A DNA stretch of 64,000 nt from Argyresthia goedartella (GCA_949825045.1 OX463815.1:28449356-28513355), one strand, 5' to 3'; positions 1 through 10,533 are shown, numbered from the stretch's first letter. Translations and numbers: made by a program. The notes: generated from the letters alone by a model not told the origin.

Positions 1-90
1 GACCTGGGTTTTTTTTACCCCCAGCCGGGGATAGAACCCGGGACCTCTCGCATGGTAGGCAGAGCCACAACTGCTGCGCCACAGAGGTCG
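1..90 (-). mobile_element. SINE family A, head portion, cut by window start
   Basis: Read on the minus strand this is a tRNA-like head: an A-box-like TGGCGCAGC segment, then CTGCCTACCATGCGAGAGGT and a B-box-like GGTTC-ATCCC segment. The body lies outside the window. It matches the heads at 6311, 51014, 57863 and, inverted, at 46874 and 61043. Confidence 0.8.
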
Positions 91-1445
91 TCTTAATAGT
101 GGCCCTTCATTTAAACTAGCGGTAGATATTATCAGATTTATTTATTTACGAGCTAACCTCCCAAACTTCGTACCTCCTTACAGTCATTGATGAATTAGTT
201 GTTGTCTATTGCGGAAGATGGTGGAGATCCAAACCTAATTTATTTATAAAATATTTTCTGCATATTTTTTTGTGAATTTTTCCGATATTTTAATAGTTAT
301 CATTAAAATCGGTTCAGCCGTTCTTGAATTATAAGTGGTGTAACTAACCCGACTTTGTTGATAATTTTAGATTTGAGTTACATACTTACCTATTGTTGTA
401 ATGTTTATTTGGTTTATCCCGAGAGATCATGTTATCCTACGTTACGTCTAAGTAAGAAGTACTACCTCAGGATTTCAGGAACTCCATGATAAAATGCTTA
501 GCGCTTTAATAACCTTAAAAGGAAAAAAGAAACCCTTGGAGCATCACTGCGTTGTCTGTCTGTCTGTCTGTCATGCCCCTTTTTCTCAGAAACGCGTAGA
601 GATTTTAAGTTGAAATTAATTTCAACTAGTGGCCCTGTGGGCAGTAGACCTCGCTAACAGGGGGGACTGTGAACCAATGTATAAGTAAGTATTTTAAATT
701 CAATCAAAATCAAGTAGTAAAGTAGCCTCACCAATGACTTTGTAAGTAGTTTACAAAGTTATTGGTGAGGCTACTTTACGATTTAAAATACAATCTATTG
801 ACTCTTCACGAAAATAGTTATAGTCTATTTCATTCACTCTCATGGTCTATATAGATCCTCTTTACTAATCCGTCTCCTACTTCGAGGAGTCCAAACTTGG
901 TATTTTTTGGAAATATTTATTGGATTTTTAGAAATCAGGCGGCCAAAAGGTAATGGTGAAGTATATTTTTAGAACCGGCTCATGAAGCCCTTTAATTTGA
1001 TACACCACACGATAGGTTTCAGAAAAATTAAAAAAAACCCATACAACAAATTAATGACGTCATAACTCGCCCCATAAGGGGCGAATGAAATTGAAATGAG
1101 AAACCTTTATTAGTTTGCTGTACCATCAATAAATCTGTCCCAAATCTTTTCATTTTAAGCTCATTAAAATGACGGTTACGTTTAATCCTAATTACAGCTA
1201 TGAGATGGTTAGTTAAGTTAAACTTGTGCAATCAGCTAGCCACCCCTGTTCTCGTGACCATGCTACACCCTTTACGACGGAGGGTGCTAAACGACCCCCG
1301 GTAATAGGTTATTTTGGAGGGTGTCGCTGCATCTCGCGAGAAGTCACTCTTGATAGTTTAGCTTCTACTGGTTTAATTGATGTAATTGTGATTGAATTAC
1401 TGCTAAAAAGTTATTTTGTGTTTTTTTTGTGAGTTAATAATACTA
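91..1445. other. Intergenic, AT-rich, repeat remnants
   Basis: I see no gene. About 245-330 resembles the 'ATTAAAATCGGTTCAG' segment found again near 52090 and 58240. About 520-640 is a copy of the dispersed repeat with a CTGT run and AACGCGTAGAG, also present at 33880-33990. A hairpin at 717-779 is listed separately. Short open frames at 1028-1231 and 1226-1432 show no recognisable protein features. Confidence 0.5.
717..779. repeat. Hairpin, 29-bp arms, 5-nt loop
   Basis: Arms 717-745 and 751-779 are inverse complements with one mismatch; the loop is GTAGT. The flanking ATTTTAAAT-like sequences extend the pairing weakly. It may be a tiny foldback element or the remnant of a MITE end. Confidence 0.8.
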
Positions 1446-1514
1446 ATAATAATAATACATTGGTTGGACACTATTTACTCACATTTATCTAGCGCCAAAC
1501 TAGGATGCCCTGTA
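1446..1514 (-). mobile_element. SINE family B, 3' end fragment
   Basis: A run of TAA repeats is followed by TTGGACACTATTTA-like and ATCTAGCGCCAAACTAGG sequence, matching the 3' end of the family B copies at 43811 and 28832 in reverse orientation. The head is missing. Confidence 0.65.
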
Positions 1515-1526
1515 AAGTTAGACTGT

Positions 1527-2231
1527 GCCATATTCTTTCCACCGTTATGGAGTTTCCATGCAGCAGGAAGTCGCTGAATGTATGGCGGATCGTACGCAAC
1601 TATAATACGCAGTCTAAGCACACATAGTTCCATTCTCACAAGTCATCAAGTTCAGAATATACACTTGGATTCTTAGGCTGCAAGAAGTTTGGATATCTCA
1701 CCGTAAGAAAGTCAAAACCGTTAGTTGATAAACTAACGCGTTAGTTGATCAACTATCGACGGATAGTAAACCAGACCAGGGCTTAGAATTTACGTTTCTT
1801 TTGTTTTTACATGACAAACTAACGAGAAGACTATTCGCCCCCTCTAGTCTCCACCGAAGCTACCACAGTGTTTGCCCTGGTATTTCGTTTGCAAATCAAG
1901 TTTAATCGAGTTTACTTTAAAGGTTTTAAACGTTAGTTTATCAACTAACGCGACATATAGTAAGCAGTACGCTACAGTTTGCTATCTGTCGATAGTTGAC
2001 CAACTACCGAGAAAAAAAACGGTAATTTATCAACTAACGGTATTGACTATCTTACGGTGACATATCCAAACTTCTTGCAGCCTAAGAATCCAAGTGTATA
2101 TTCTGAACTTGATGATTTGTGAGAATGGAACTATGTGTGCTTAGACTGCGTATTATAGTTGCGTACGATCCGCCATACATTCAGCGACTTCCTGCTGCAT
2201 GGAAACTCCATAACGGTGGAAAGAATATGGC
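1527..2231. repeat. 705-bp hairpin: 170-bp inverted arms flanking a MITE
   Basis: Positions 1527-1696 and 2062-2231 are inverse complements over 170 bp; I find one difference (in the ACAAGTCATC / ACAAATCATC segment). The 365 bp between them is a family A-arm MITE with its own terminal inverted repeats, so almost the whole segment can fold back. The arm sequence is not found next to the other three copies of this MITE. It could be an inverted duplication of the MITE's flank, a foldback element, or an assembly artefact. Confidence 0.85.
1697..2061 (+). mobile_element. Core-sharing MITE, arm type A, copy 1
   Basis: The ends are CTCACCGTAAG and CTTACGGTGAC, with subterminal TTAGTTGAT / ATCAACTAA repeats. 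The centre (about 1800-1890) has ACATG...GAAGACTATTCGCCCCCTCTAGTC, then a CGAAGCTACCACAGTGTTTGCC segment, the core shared with elements of other arm types. It encodes no protein. It sits exactly at the centre of the 1527-2231 hairpin. Confidence 0.85.
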
Positions 2232-2861
2232 TTAAGTATGAAGTCAGTAAAAATACTACCATTATTAGAAGCCGCATTTGACATCTGTCAACAGTAGAGA
2301 CAGAGCTATGGGTCAGTCTTCTTCTCCTTGTTTCGCAAGGACAGGAAGGGAGACCAACAGTTGGCACCAGTCCTGCCTCTAAGAGTAGGGATCCTGGTGT
2401 GGTCTTCATCTGCAATAAAAGAGTTGGGAGTGTATTTAACGTAGGTTATAATGACTATGTGGAACATGAGGTGTTAAAAAAGTAAGTTAAGTTAAGTTTT
2501 TTGGATATGGCTTCTATCGTTTGTTGTCACAATAATTTCGCCAATGTCACGTGACGAGACCTGCACAATAGGAAATCACGTGGAACCGTTAATAAAAAGA
2601 GATATCAGAGTGATAGCCAAAGATGACAGCTGTCAAAGGCGTTTTGTTTCACCACCGACGCATATTACCCGGGCGCGCTTAAGAACTCGAATGACGTTTG
2701 GGGAAAGTACCGTGTGTATAGTACAGTATTACATATTACTACATCGAAATCGATGTACATAATCGATATTATTTTTTGGTTGTGCGTTGTCTGTCACTCA
2801 CTATCAGTCAGTTTAGCGTCTTACACAAATGGGTACATTCCGCGGAACAAATCGATGATAC
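2232..2861. other. Intergenic, unassigned
   Basis: No gene is supported. The right hairpin arm continues into a stretch whose plus-strand frame is mostly open from about 2165 to 2480 but contains stops. No conserved motif was recognised. Confidence 0.4.
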
Positions 2862-2926
2862 AACGTTCTAACGGTGATGGAAAACATACCTGCAGCGATG
2901 GGCTAGCCCCCTGTCATTTATCCGTG
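2862..2926 (+). mobile_element. SINE family C, body fragment
   Basis: Contains CGTTCTAACGGTGATGGAAA and GCGATGGGCTAGCCCCCTGT, which match the body of the full family C element at 61888-62168 (reverse) and the copy at 46375-46545. Confidence 0.65.
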
Positions 2927-2989
2927 CTTGCGTTGTGTGATGATATGTGTGTGAGTAAACCTAATATCGATTATCGAATTTCGATTTAG

Positions 2990-4309
2990 CAATATGTAAT
3001 AAAAATAATAATAAAAATATTTATTCATCAAAAAACATGGACAGTAAAAAGTTACAATTAAAGGTACTTAGCTAAATAGATTGATACAAAGATAATGTGA
3101 ACATCTGAGCCTGAGCTAGGTCTAAACCTGTATTTCAGGCTACAGCGCTCTTCCCTTAAAATATGTAAAGCTAGTTTATGGTACACAGAAAGAAACCAAC
3201 AACAAAAATAGTAACATTTAAAATTAAAAACATGTTGTACCTAAATTAGTAGTTATACTTATACAATTAACATGAAAAAATAGTGGGTTAGTGAGTTTGT
3301 TTGTGAGTTTGTTTGTGATCCTCTCTGTGTGTGGAGTGATTGTGAATGAGTGTGTGTGAGAGGGTGTGTGAGATTAACACATATGTCAGACTTATTTATA
3401 ATTATTAAAATAGTAAATATTTTTGTAAGTAAAAACGTACTGTATTGTATACACTGTTACTTTACACAAACGTCACTTGAGCCAGGTGCCAACTTAGCTC
3501 GCCCGAGTAGTAGCTCTGTTCCTACAGTTCCTAAACTTAACTTTAGGATAAAATGATTGCATAGGTATTTCAAAATCTCATCCGTCCATCATACAAATCC
3601 ATTCCAATGATATTACAACTGATTTCCCGTTTCCCTCCCATCACAGCAACACTTTTTTTTCAGGGGTGTATCTGTGAAGTCCCCCCGTCATTTAAATAGC
3701 TACCACAGAATGACTATAAAGCTGGGGACACACCGGGGTGGGTTGTAACAGGACCCGGGCGGTAAATCAGACGCCGTTGTGGAGAGTGTGAGACAAGCAT
3801 TACATCTGCTATCAATTAAATTGCGTGTACGGTTCAATCAAAAGGTTATTTTGGGTGTAACATGTGTGTCGTCTGCTTTATCTGCTGGTGGTCTTCTTAA
3901 TTAGTATCGTTAATGGGATTGGGGAGTTAATTGAAGGTGAATCAGTAGGGCTTAAAAGTTCACCGATTAAGTGTGATTGTTGAGCCTAAAAAGACACGAA
4001 ATTACGTAAAATATGAGGTGTTACGTAATTACGTAAAATATAAAAATACCTCATATTTTACTTAATTTCGGAATAATTAACAGCGACAAGTTTCTTGGAC
4101 ATCGTTAGACCAGAATCTAGGCTTCTGACTGATCCTTGGGGATGTGCACCTCGGATTGTTCTGAATTCAAATAAACTAGCCGGAACTTGTAGTACGAGAG
4201 TACCGTTGGTTAAAAGTCGTTAGTTAGAAACAATGTTAGGTTAGGTAAGTACCTGATACTCGTAACATATTTGGGGGTACAAATAAAAACCATACCTCCC
4301 CAATATTTA
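2990..4309. other. Intergenic: AT-rich repeat tail, low-complexity and hairpin
   Basis: About 2995-3240 is an AT-rich segment beginning TAATAAAAATAATAATA and TTTATTCATC, consistent with the reversed 3' end of a LINE. About 3290-3372 is a GTTTGTGAG / TGTGTGAG low-complexity run. The hairpin at 3997-4070 is listed separately. No gene is seen. Confidence 0.4.
3997..4070. repeat. Hairpin, 23-bp arms
   Basis: Arms 3997-4019 and 4048-4070 (CGAAATTACG... / ...CTTAATTTCG) pair with one mismatch. The loop region repeats TTACGTAATTACGTAAAAT, itself palindromic, so alternative folds are possible. Confidence 0.75.
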
Positions 4310-4432
4310 TCTATATAAGTATGCGTATCGTTGTCTAGTACCCAAGATACAGGGAATCTTAGTTTGGGGCTAGATCAATGTGTGTAAATATATGGCCCAA
4401 GGTATTATTATTATTATTATTTACTGTTATAA
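4310..4432 (+). mobile_element. SINE family B, 3' half
   Basis: TATATAAGTATGCGTATCG, GTCTAGTACCCAAGATACAG, TTTGGGGCTAGATCAATGTG and a terminal ATT run match the 3' half of the family B copy at 43811-44038. The tRNA-like head is missing or replaced upstream. Confidence 0.7.
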
Positions 4433-5748
4433 GAATCAGATGGTTGTTGAACTTGTTCGATATACCATCATCAATATATTCGCGAATGACTGCCACTTTT
4501 TTGTCACACAAAAGCATATTCTAGCAATTTAAACTCACCATCACTTCAAAACAAGGGGTGTCTGATTGACAGCGCAACTCGCGCGCATGACCGGAGACAA
4601 AGCGCGCACGCGTCTCGGATGTTGAGCGCACGCGCATGTGATCAATGCGAGCTAATTTACGCTTCCTATAACTACTGGAGTTTACCGCGATAGGACAGGT
4701 CGGGGTTCAGTGAAAAGGTTGGCGGTTGCGGATTAGTGGTTCTGTAGAATTTAAAACCGACCAAACTATTACATGAAGCAGCATCTGGATCCAGACTTAG
4801 ATACTGACATCCCCGGATAACATACATTTTCGAGTAAATAATAGAATTTTTGTATAAAAAATGCGTGACGCTATGATAATGATAATGGTTTTTAATCATT
4901 ATCTTTATCATAGCGTCATTTCATGCTCGGCCGCGATTCGCAATAACTAAGCATGATATTCTATCTCTGGTATGCAAAACCATAACAACTCCTAAACTCG
5001 CGTCGTGATTAAATTCCGTATGATATCGTATACGCATGGCGTCGATCTGCCTATACCCATTTCGTTACTGTGTTTTGTCTTCATGTGTATTTTCCTCGCC
5101 TTTTATTTCCTACTTGTTATTGTTTATTTATATATTTTTACTGAGTCTTGTTTATTGTGACAGTTGAATAAATATGCTTTTCACACCTTTAATTCGGAAA
5201 AGTAAGTTTTGCTCCACGACGAGAGGGAGCAAAATGCTACTTTCACTGTTCAAGCTACTTTTTTAATTTATTCATTGGCATGTAGCATTTACGCAATATG
5301 ACAATTGAACATAGATTAAAATAATAGAATGTAATTATGAAATTACATTACCGTCGAATACGATGGCGTAGTCGATTAAAAACGAACATGTTTCAAGTTT
5401 TAACTTTAACAACGATATATGAAAATTTATGAACTTTTCGTTCAACATTACGAAAAAAAAATGTCACAATAAATTATTTGTTTTACTGAAATCAAAACTA
5501 TCGATGACTGTTATTGTGATATAATGAATATTGTATCCGAAACCATTGTAATATTGGATTCGATTATTTTTACACATTAGTAAAAGTACACAGGAATATT
5601 TTATCTGTGGTGACCTTTGCCTAATCCTTCACAATCCGCCATTATAAAAAAAGTTTACTGTAAAAGTGGTGAAAGTATAATTCAAAGTACAGTTTTTTTT
5701 AAGGCATTTCATTTAAATTTTCCTCATAGTGGGTGTGAAAAGTTGTAT
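4433..5748. other. Intergenic with a GCGC-rich patch and hairpin
   Basis: A short CpG-rich patch at about 4565-4640 alternates GCGC, GCACGCG and GCACGCGCATG. The rest is AT-rich. A 22-bp-stem hairpin at 4866-4918 is listed separately. No coding region is supported. Confidence 0.4.
4866..4918. repeat. Hairpin, 22-bp stem, 9-nt loop
   Basis: Arms 4866-4887 and 4897-4918 (TGACGCTATGATAA... / ...TTATCATAGCGTCA) pair with a single mismatch. Its size is similar to a small-RNA precursor, but I see no evidence of transcription. Confidence 0.75.
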
Positions 5749-5931
5749 GTGTCACACAGGAGCAAAATTATTGTCGTCATGGGCATTAACGCTTGAATCC
5801 TTCGTTACGCTCAGGATTCTAACTTAGAATCCCTCGCTACGCTCAGGATTCTATCGTAGAATCCTTCCCTTTACTCTGGATTCAATGTACCGCCCTCGCC
5901 GTAAATACATAATTTTGCTCCCTTGTGACAC
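5749..5931. mobile_element. Short MITE with three internal hairpin-type tandem units
   Basis: Terminal inverted repeats of 23 bp (5749-5771 and 5909-5931; GTGTCACA-GGAGCAAAATTAT type) differ at two positions. Inside, three near-identical units of about 31 bp (about 5795-5885) each start with GAATCC and end with GGATTC around a TACGCTCA-like centre, so each is itself a small hairpin. Confidence 0.75.
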
Positions 5932-6310
5932 AAATAACTATTCTATTTCTATTCCATATACCCTACCTGGGGTAAAAAAATGGGTACATACACCCTTAAA
6001 ACATTTATGTGTTTCTGCTACATTTATCTGAGTCAAGTTTATTATTTCATTAGGTACGACCTATAATAGCATATTGTATGCGGAACCCTAAAACTGTCAG
6101 ACATTACAGACGGAAGATAACGCACGCGTTAGTGCACAAGGACCGAGATAAGGTCAAACAAAAAGTACAATTTGAGGGTTTTTGAATGAGATGCTAGATT
6201 TTGCACGTAGTTTTAATTAAAAAAAAACTGGTAAGTATCCCTTTAATTTTAAATCACATTATCTCCCGTCGGACATTTTTTATTATGAGGCGAGCGATCA
6301 AATGTTGTTT

Positions 6311-6513
6311 GACGCCCTCTGTGCCGCAGCGGGTGTGACTCTGCCTACCATGCGAGAGGTCCCGGGTTCGATCCCCGGCTGGGGGTGATGAAAAACAAAA
6401 CCCAGGTATTGGATGTTTATATGTGTGTGACGTCGCTGTTTCTGGTTCCGACGACACAAGGTACCCTAGTGTGGGGCCAGAAGCATTGTATGTTCCTGTA
6501 TGTAAATGTTATT
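6311..6513 (+). mobile_element. SINE family A, full length
   Basis: A tRNA-like head (CTGTGCCGCAGCGGGTGTG, CTGCCTACCATGCGAGAGGT, GGTTCGATCCCC) is followed by a body (TTGGATGTTTATATGTGTG, GACGTCGCTGTTTCTGGTTC, GTGTGGGGCCAGAAGC) and an ATGTAAATG end. The internal A- and B-box-like segments are typical of a pol III SINE promoter. Confidence 0.85.
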
Positions 6514-7474
6514 TAAAAAGTATATTATTATGTTTATTTACAACCGTTATCTAATTTGGAGGTAATTCGAAGCAAATTGAAGTTGGCACCTGCAGGAACA
6601 TGTGCTTTTAAAATTATACTTTGTATAGGTACCTAGGTCAATTGTTGGTCTAGAACCAACACAGGTAATCAAAAGAACAAGATTGATATTTTATTTCATA
6701 ATAGATAGGTAGTATGGTACATCCTTTACTAGTAAACATTTTCATTTAGCGATTTCCAGTAGGCACCACATTAAGGGTCCCGTTGACATCAATTACAGAA
6801 GGTCACATTGTTCCATACTATTTAATATACTGTACTTATGGTACAATCGCGACCTCATACATTTACCCTCACTACATTACACCATGCTTATTTCTTGCGT
6901 CGTAGAGGTCATGGTGGTACTGCTTGGTAGCTCGACTTTCTGACCACATGTAAGGGTGCTACCACGAAGGATAGTGTTTGGGGTGTTAATTGCACTGTTT
7001 GTCTGTTGTGGTGTGTTGGCAGTTGGTGTTAACATGGTTGTCGAATGGTTTATGAAACAGAGCTACAAGGAATGCATAAGGCGAATTAAGGTGAATGTCA
7101 GATGAAAAACATTTGAATAATATGTGCATCCGCATGCTACTAATGCAATTTGATTTGACAGAATAATGCCTTTTCCCACACTTGGTAGCTGAGGCACACA
7201 TATTACACTCATATTGAGCCAGTAATACCACCAGGGGGTAATCTCAACGCCGCTCTCGAGGTGAATAAATACGAAATACAAGCCACAAATAGAAGGAATA
7301 CATGAGGTTATATGTGAGACAAGTAATTAGGCGATGCACGAGTATGGCGCGGGCGGACCGGAAACGGAAGTGGGCCGGAGATGAAGGCGCGATACAATAT
7401 CCGGTTAGACGCTATTTCCGGCGACGGCGCGACGCCTCATGTATGGCTTTACTATATGCTATGAGCGGTTTTTT
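6514..7474. other. Intergenic, unassigned
   Basis: No gene is supported. A CpG-rich patch at about 7335-7440 (GGCGCGGGCGGACCGGAAACG and following) interrupts AT-rich sequence. Overlapping minus-strand open frames at 6986-7281 have a few clustered cysteines but no recognised domain. Confidence 0.35.
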
Positions 7475-7620
7475 GTTCAGACAACTTGCTGCTGAATTTT
7501 ACAGAGTAACAGAAAGATGCAGTCAAATTTTAAGCGGTAGTAGTAAAAATCAGTCAAGTGTAAGTCGGAATTCCACACGAAGGGTTCCGTACCATAAATA
7601 ACCCCCGAACAAGAAAAAAC
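7475..7620 (-). repeat. Dispersed GGTTCCGTACC repeat, end portion
   Basis: CACACGAAGGGTTCCGTACC is a very common motif of moth dispersed repeats. On the minus strand it reads as the familiar spurious peptide 'YGTEPFV'. Other segments of the family are at 9340, 16360, 33855, 42880 and 57050. Confidence 0.6.
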
Positions 7621-7639
7621 GCAAAAAAAGATGTCTCCT

Positions 7640-7762
7640 GTATGGGGACCCCATTGCTTCTGGCCCCACACCAGGGGATTTTTTCTTTCTCACCAGCTGG
7701 GATTCAAACCTGTGACCTCTCGCTTGGGAGGTAGGGCTTCAAAACGCAACGCCACAGAATTC
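7640..7762 (-). mobile_element. SINE family A, diverged head copy
   Basis: In reverse orientation it contains CATTGCTTCTGGCCCCACAC, then GGATTCAAACCTGTGACCTC and GCCACAGAATTC, recognisable but diverged from the family A head. Part of the body is deleted. Confidence 0.65.
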
Positions 7763-7768
7763 TTTAAG

Positions 7769-8031
7769 GCTAGCATTTAATCGCACATCAAAAATACTTT
7801 TCACAGCAAAAAAGGATCAGCACAAACACTTTTTATGTTTTAAATATTTTTTGTGTACTCAAGTTTTTGTTTTAAGTATTTTTTGTTGTTCTTGCATGTT
7901 CAACCTAACACGAAGGATAAAGGGGGCCTCGCTTCGCTCACCCCCTTTACCCTTTACCTAAGCTACCGTGGCATTTTGCCCTGATATTTGCTGTGCAAAT
8001 CAGTATTTTTGATGTGCGGTTTAATATTTCC
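7769..8031 (+). mobile_element. Core-sharing MITE, arm type B, copy 1
   Basis: Inverted ends: TTTAATCGCACATCAAAAATAC on the left (7778 onward) and GTATTTTTGATGTGCGGTTTAA on the right, with a CTGATTTGCACAGC-type subterminal motif. The core (about 7880-7990) reads CAACCTAACACGAAGGATAA, a GGGGG...CCCCC hairpin over TCGCTTCGCTC, then ACCTAAGCTACCG. Confidence 0.8.
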
Positions 8032-9339
8032 CATTCTTTAATATTTAAATTACGTTTAGTCTTTATTTGTCATTAGTGTCATACTGTACTATGTCAACAG
8101 ATATACATGTTCTGTGAAAATTCCAACTCTCTTCCTCTACGGTTCATAACATCATAACATATAGCCCGCTGACAGACATCGGAGACTAAGTAAAGGGTCC
8201 GTTTGGCAACCTTCGGGTACGGAACCCTGAATATGATTGGTTAGATTTAATTGACGTTACATCGATCTAGAGTGCACTGTTCTGAGTGTCTGACAACATT
8301 ATTTGCAAGAATACCCATGATTAATCAAGGAACTACTGGGATTAAACCTTTACACCTGAACCATTTTGCTTGATTCATGTTATATCAGAAGGAGAACACA
8401 ATCCCGCTGTTCAATTGACCAAGTCAACATCATGGACGCCCAAACGGGCACCAAGCGTCAAACCTGAAAGTAGCATCAGACAATGAAAAAACCTCCAATG
8501 TCATTTGCCCCAAGTCGTCTCCCGATGATGCTGATACGGCACAGCATAGGCCTTCGTTGTTCCACGGGACCTCTCTGGAGATCTCTAGAACTCTCTCGAA
8601 CTCTCTAGAACCGGTTGATAGTCCTTAAGCCATTGTTCAGGTGAACGGCTAGGATTAGCACTTTGGGGATTATGTCGTTAGGTGATTCCGCGATGGGTTG
8701 GAGTGGTCTCGGCAGGCTTTCTGTAGCCGATTTGTGAACTTAGGGTGATATATCGAGGAAATCGACACTTTTTGAAGTTATTTCTCTGCCGTTTAAAAGA
8801 ATTCCCAAACTAAATAATTTGTTTAACAATTTTGGGACCTTTTTCTTGTTTTTTTTTGTTATCAGAAACGCGATTGAAGGAATTTCGTTTGATGGAAAAA
8901 AATATTGAAATGGTATTTACTTTTTTGATTTTCTGACAAATTGGAATAGCACTAGACTCATTTTTTTATTTAGATGGGTTTTTGACTATACCTAAATTAT
9001 CTGTTATGGCCATTTTCTTAGCCATTTTGTTTTATTTGTTTATCGGTGAAAACTGGATTCTCCCGATCTTATCGGAAACGATGTTTAATTACAGGTACTG
9101 AGTTTTGTGCTTAGTTGTTTGTGATTATAGGATTAATAATTGCTCATTCGAATTATTATAAATAATATTAAGTTTTTTATCACATTTGATTTTATTTCTG
9201 TAAATAAGTTACTCAATTTCTATCCACTTCCGGTTTAAATGAGCAAAGAGTTTCGTTAACCTGAGTACATAGTTCAATACATACTACATACATTTTTTTT
9301 TCATGTTTCGAAATATGTCCTTGAATGGAGTCCTACCTA
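8032..9339. other. Intergenic with repeat tail and decamer array
   Basis: About 8090-8230 is a dispersed-repeat 3' part ending in TTCGGGTACGGAACCCTGAA. A 10-bp repeat lies at 8582-8611. About 8770-9300 is AT-rich and featureless. No gene is seen. Confidence 0.4.
8582..8611. repeat. Three 10-bp tandem units (TCTCTMGAAC)
   Basis: TCTCTAGAAC, TCTCTCGAAC and TCTCTAGAAC follow each other directly. The evenly spaced GAAC blocks could bind a dimeric factor, but no adjacent promoter was identified. Confidence 0.6.
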
Positions 9340-9486
9340 GTGTTTAATATTTTATTGTTAAAAATTATAATGGTATATTCGTACATTCGTTTACATAAGT
9401 TTGTCATTTTACGTTTTCCGTATACAATGGTTGGACCCCTTCGTGTACGGGTTCGACGTCCTACTCGCACCTGACCGGTTTTATTA
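9340..9486 (-). repeat. Dispersed GGTTCCGTACC-family fragment
   Basis: Contains CCCCTTCGTGTACGGGTTCG and CTACTCGCACCTGACCGG, matching the start region of the same repeat seen at 41965-42010 and 16390-16430. Confidence 0.5.
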
Positions 9487-9488
9487 AC

Positions 9489-9637
9489 CTGCGATTTTTT
9501 ATTTGAGGCCAGAAATGTTAACAAACAACTGTCATTTTCTAGAACAAAACCGTTGACTTTGACATTCTTATTATACTTTTTGTACTGGAAAATGACAGTT
9601 ATTTGTTTGTATTTCTGGCCTCAAATTAAAAATCGCA
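9489..9637. mobile_element. Foldback/MITE, about 50-bp arms
   Basis: Left arm about 9489-9539 and right arm about 9587-9637 are imperfect inverse complements: TGCGATTTTTTATTTGAGGC, CAGAAAT, ACTGTCATTTTC against their complements. Only about 47 bp separate them. No coding capacity. Confidence 0.75.
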
Positions 9638-9759
9638 TTATAGATGATCCGATTAGCTGTGTGACAACTAAAAACAAAAAGTCCGTTCTTTTTTCGATTT
9701 GTCGTTTTTTTTTTATTTATAAATTTTTGCCTGAACCCCGCCTGTATTGAGGCTTAAGG

Positions 9760-10140
9760 CAAATAAAACACGCCACCACAAACGACATAATAATACATAA
9801 GTTGTTGTTTTGATCCCGCATTCGCAATTCTAAAGGACCTCGCCACAGCAGCTATACCTTATACCTCAGTTATACAAACACAGCTTGATATGTACAGCCT
9901 TATATCCTAATAATAATTATTCGGCTGTGGTGGCGTGTTGCGATAATACAGATTTAGATAGGGCTTCATCTCCCGAGATAACCTCTTACATAGCTCAGTG
10001 TACATAGCACGCCTTGTCTGCCCTGCCGGGGTACGGATAGCAGAGAAATTAAAATATTGTATAGATTCTGCTGAAGGGTGATGGGAGTTCCTTCGCCCTT
10101 CTCTCCCACAGTGGTCCAATGTAGAAAAGAGGCAAAAAAT
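9760..10140 (-). other. Possible coding relic, 70-codon open frame
   Basis: On the minus strand 10119-9907 encodes 70 residues with a plausible non-random composition (AIRTPAGQTRRAMYTELCKR is typical of it). I do not recognise the family. The segment ends in GTGGTGGCGTG, whose complement appears at about 9768-9780, so the frame lies just outside or within a roughly 170-bp inverted-repeat unit. It could be a transposon remnant or an exon. Confidence 0.25.
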
Positions 10141-10454
10141 CGTTAACTAAGTATATATCTAATTTATGTTGACTTTGACTGACTCATATTTTGTTAAGGT
10201 TGTAACGGCATATTACATCATCGAAGGTACTCTTTACCAGAAAAAATGTAGACTTTTGGTTAAAAATGTAGAGTCAACCCAGAAATCAGTAATTATGGTT
10301 GAATCTTGATAAATTTTTACTTGTACTTAGTTTAATAATAGAACAGGAACCAAAAACATGTAAACATTAGCGATAATTATAACGAGGTCCTAATGAATTA
10401 TGACGCAAAGTTGACATTCCATTCAACATTTTACCAATTACGTGGGCTCGGTGG

Positions 10455-10492
10455 TATAAAAGATACCCAATCCAGGTTATCGTCAACATTCA
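10455..10492 (+). promoter_or_regulatory. Core promoter of the cuticular protein gene
   Basis: TATAAAAG at 10455-10462 lies about 30 bp upstream of TCAACATTCA (10483-10492), which holds initiator-like TCA motifs. This gives a short 5' leader of about 50 nt before the start codon at 10534. Cuticle genes commonly have TATA promoters. Confidence 0.7.
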
Positions 10493-10533
10493 AGCATACC
10501 ATTCGATAGTATAGCTCTTCAATAATAGTCAAC

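Noticed and set aside
2131..2415. 94-codon minus-strand frame overlapping the hairpin arm
   Set aside because: No motif; partly composed of the inverted arm, so not independent evidence for a gene.
6311..6385. tRNA-like sequence that could be called a tRNA gene
   Set aside because: The same head occurs in many copies, each followed by the same non-tRNA body; it lacks a clean cloverleaf. It is a SINE head.
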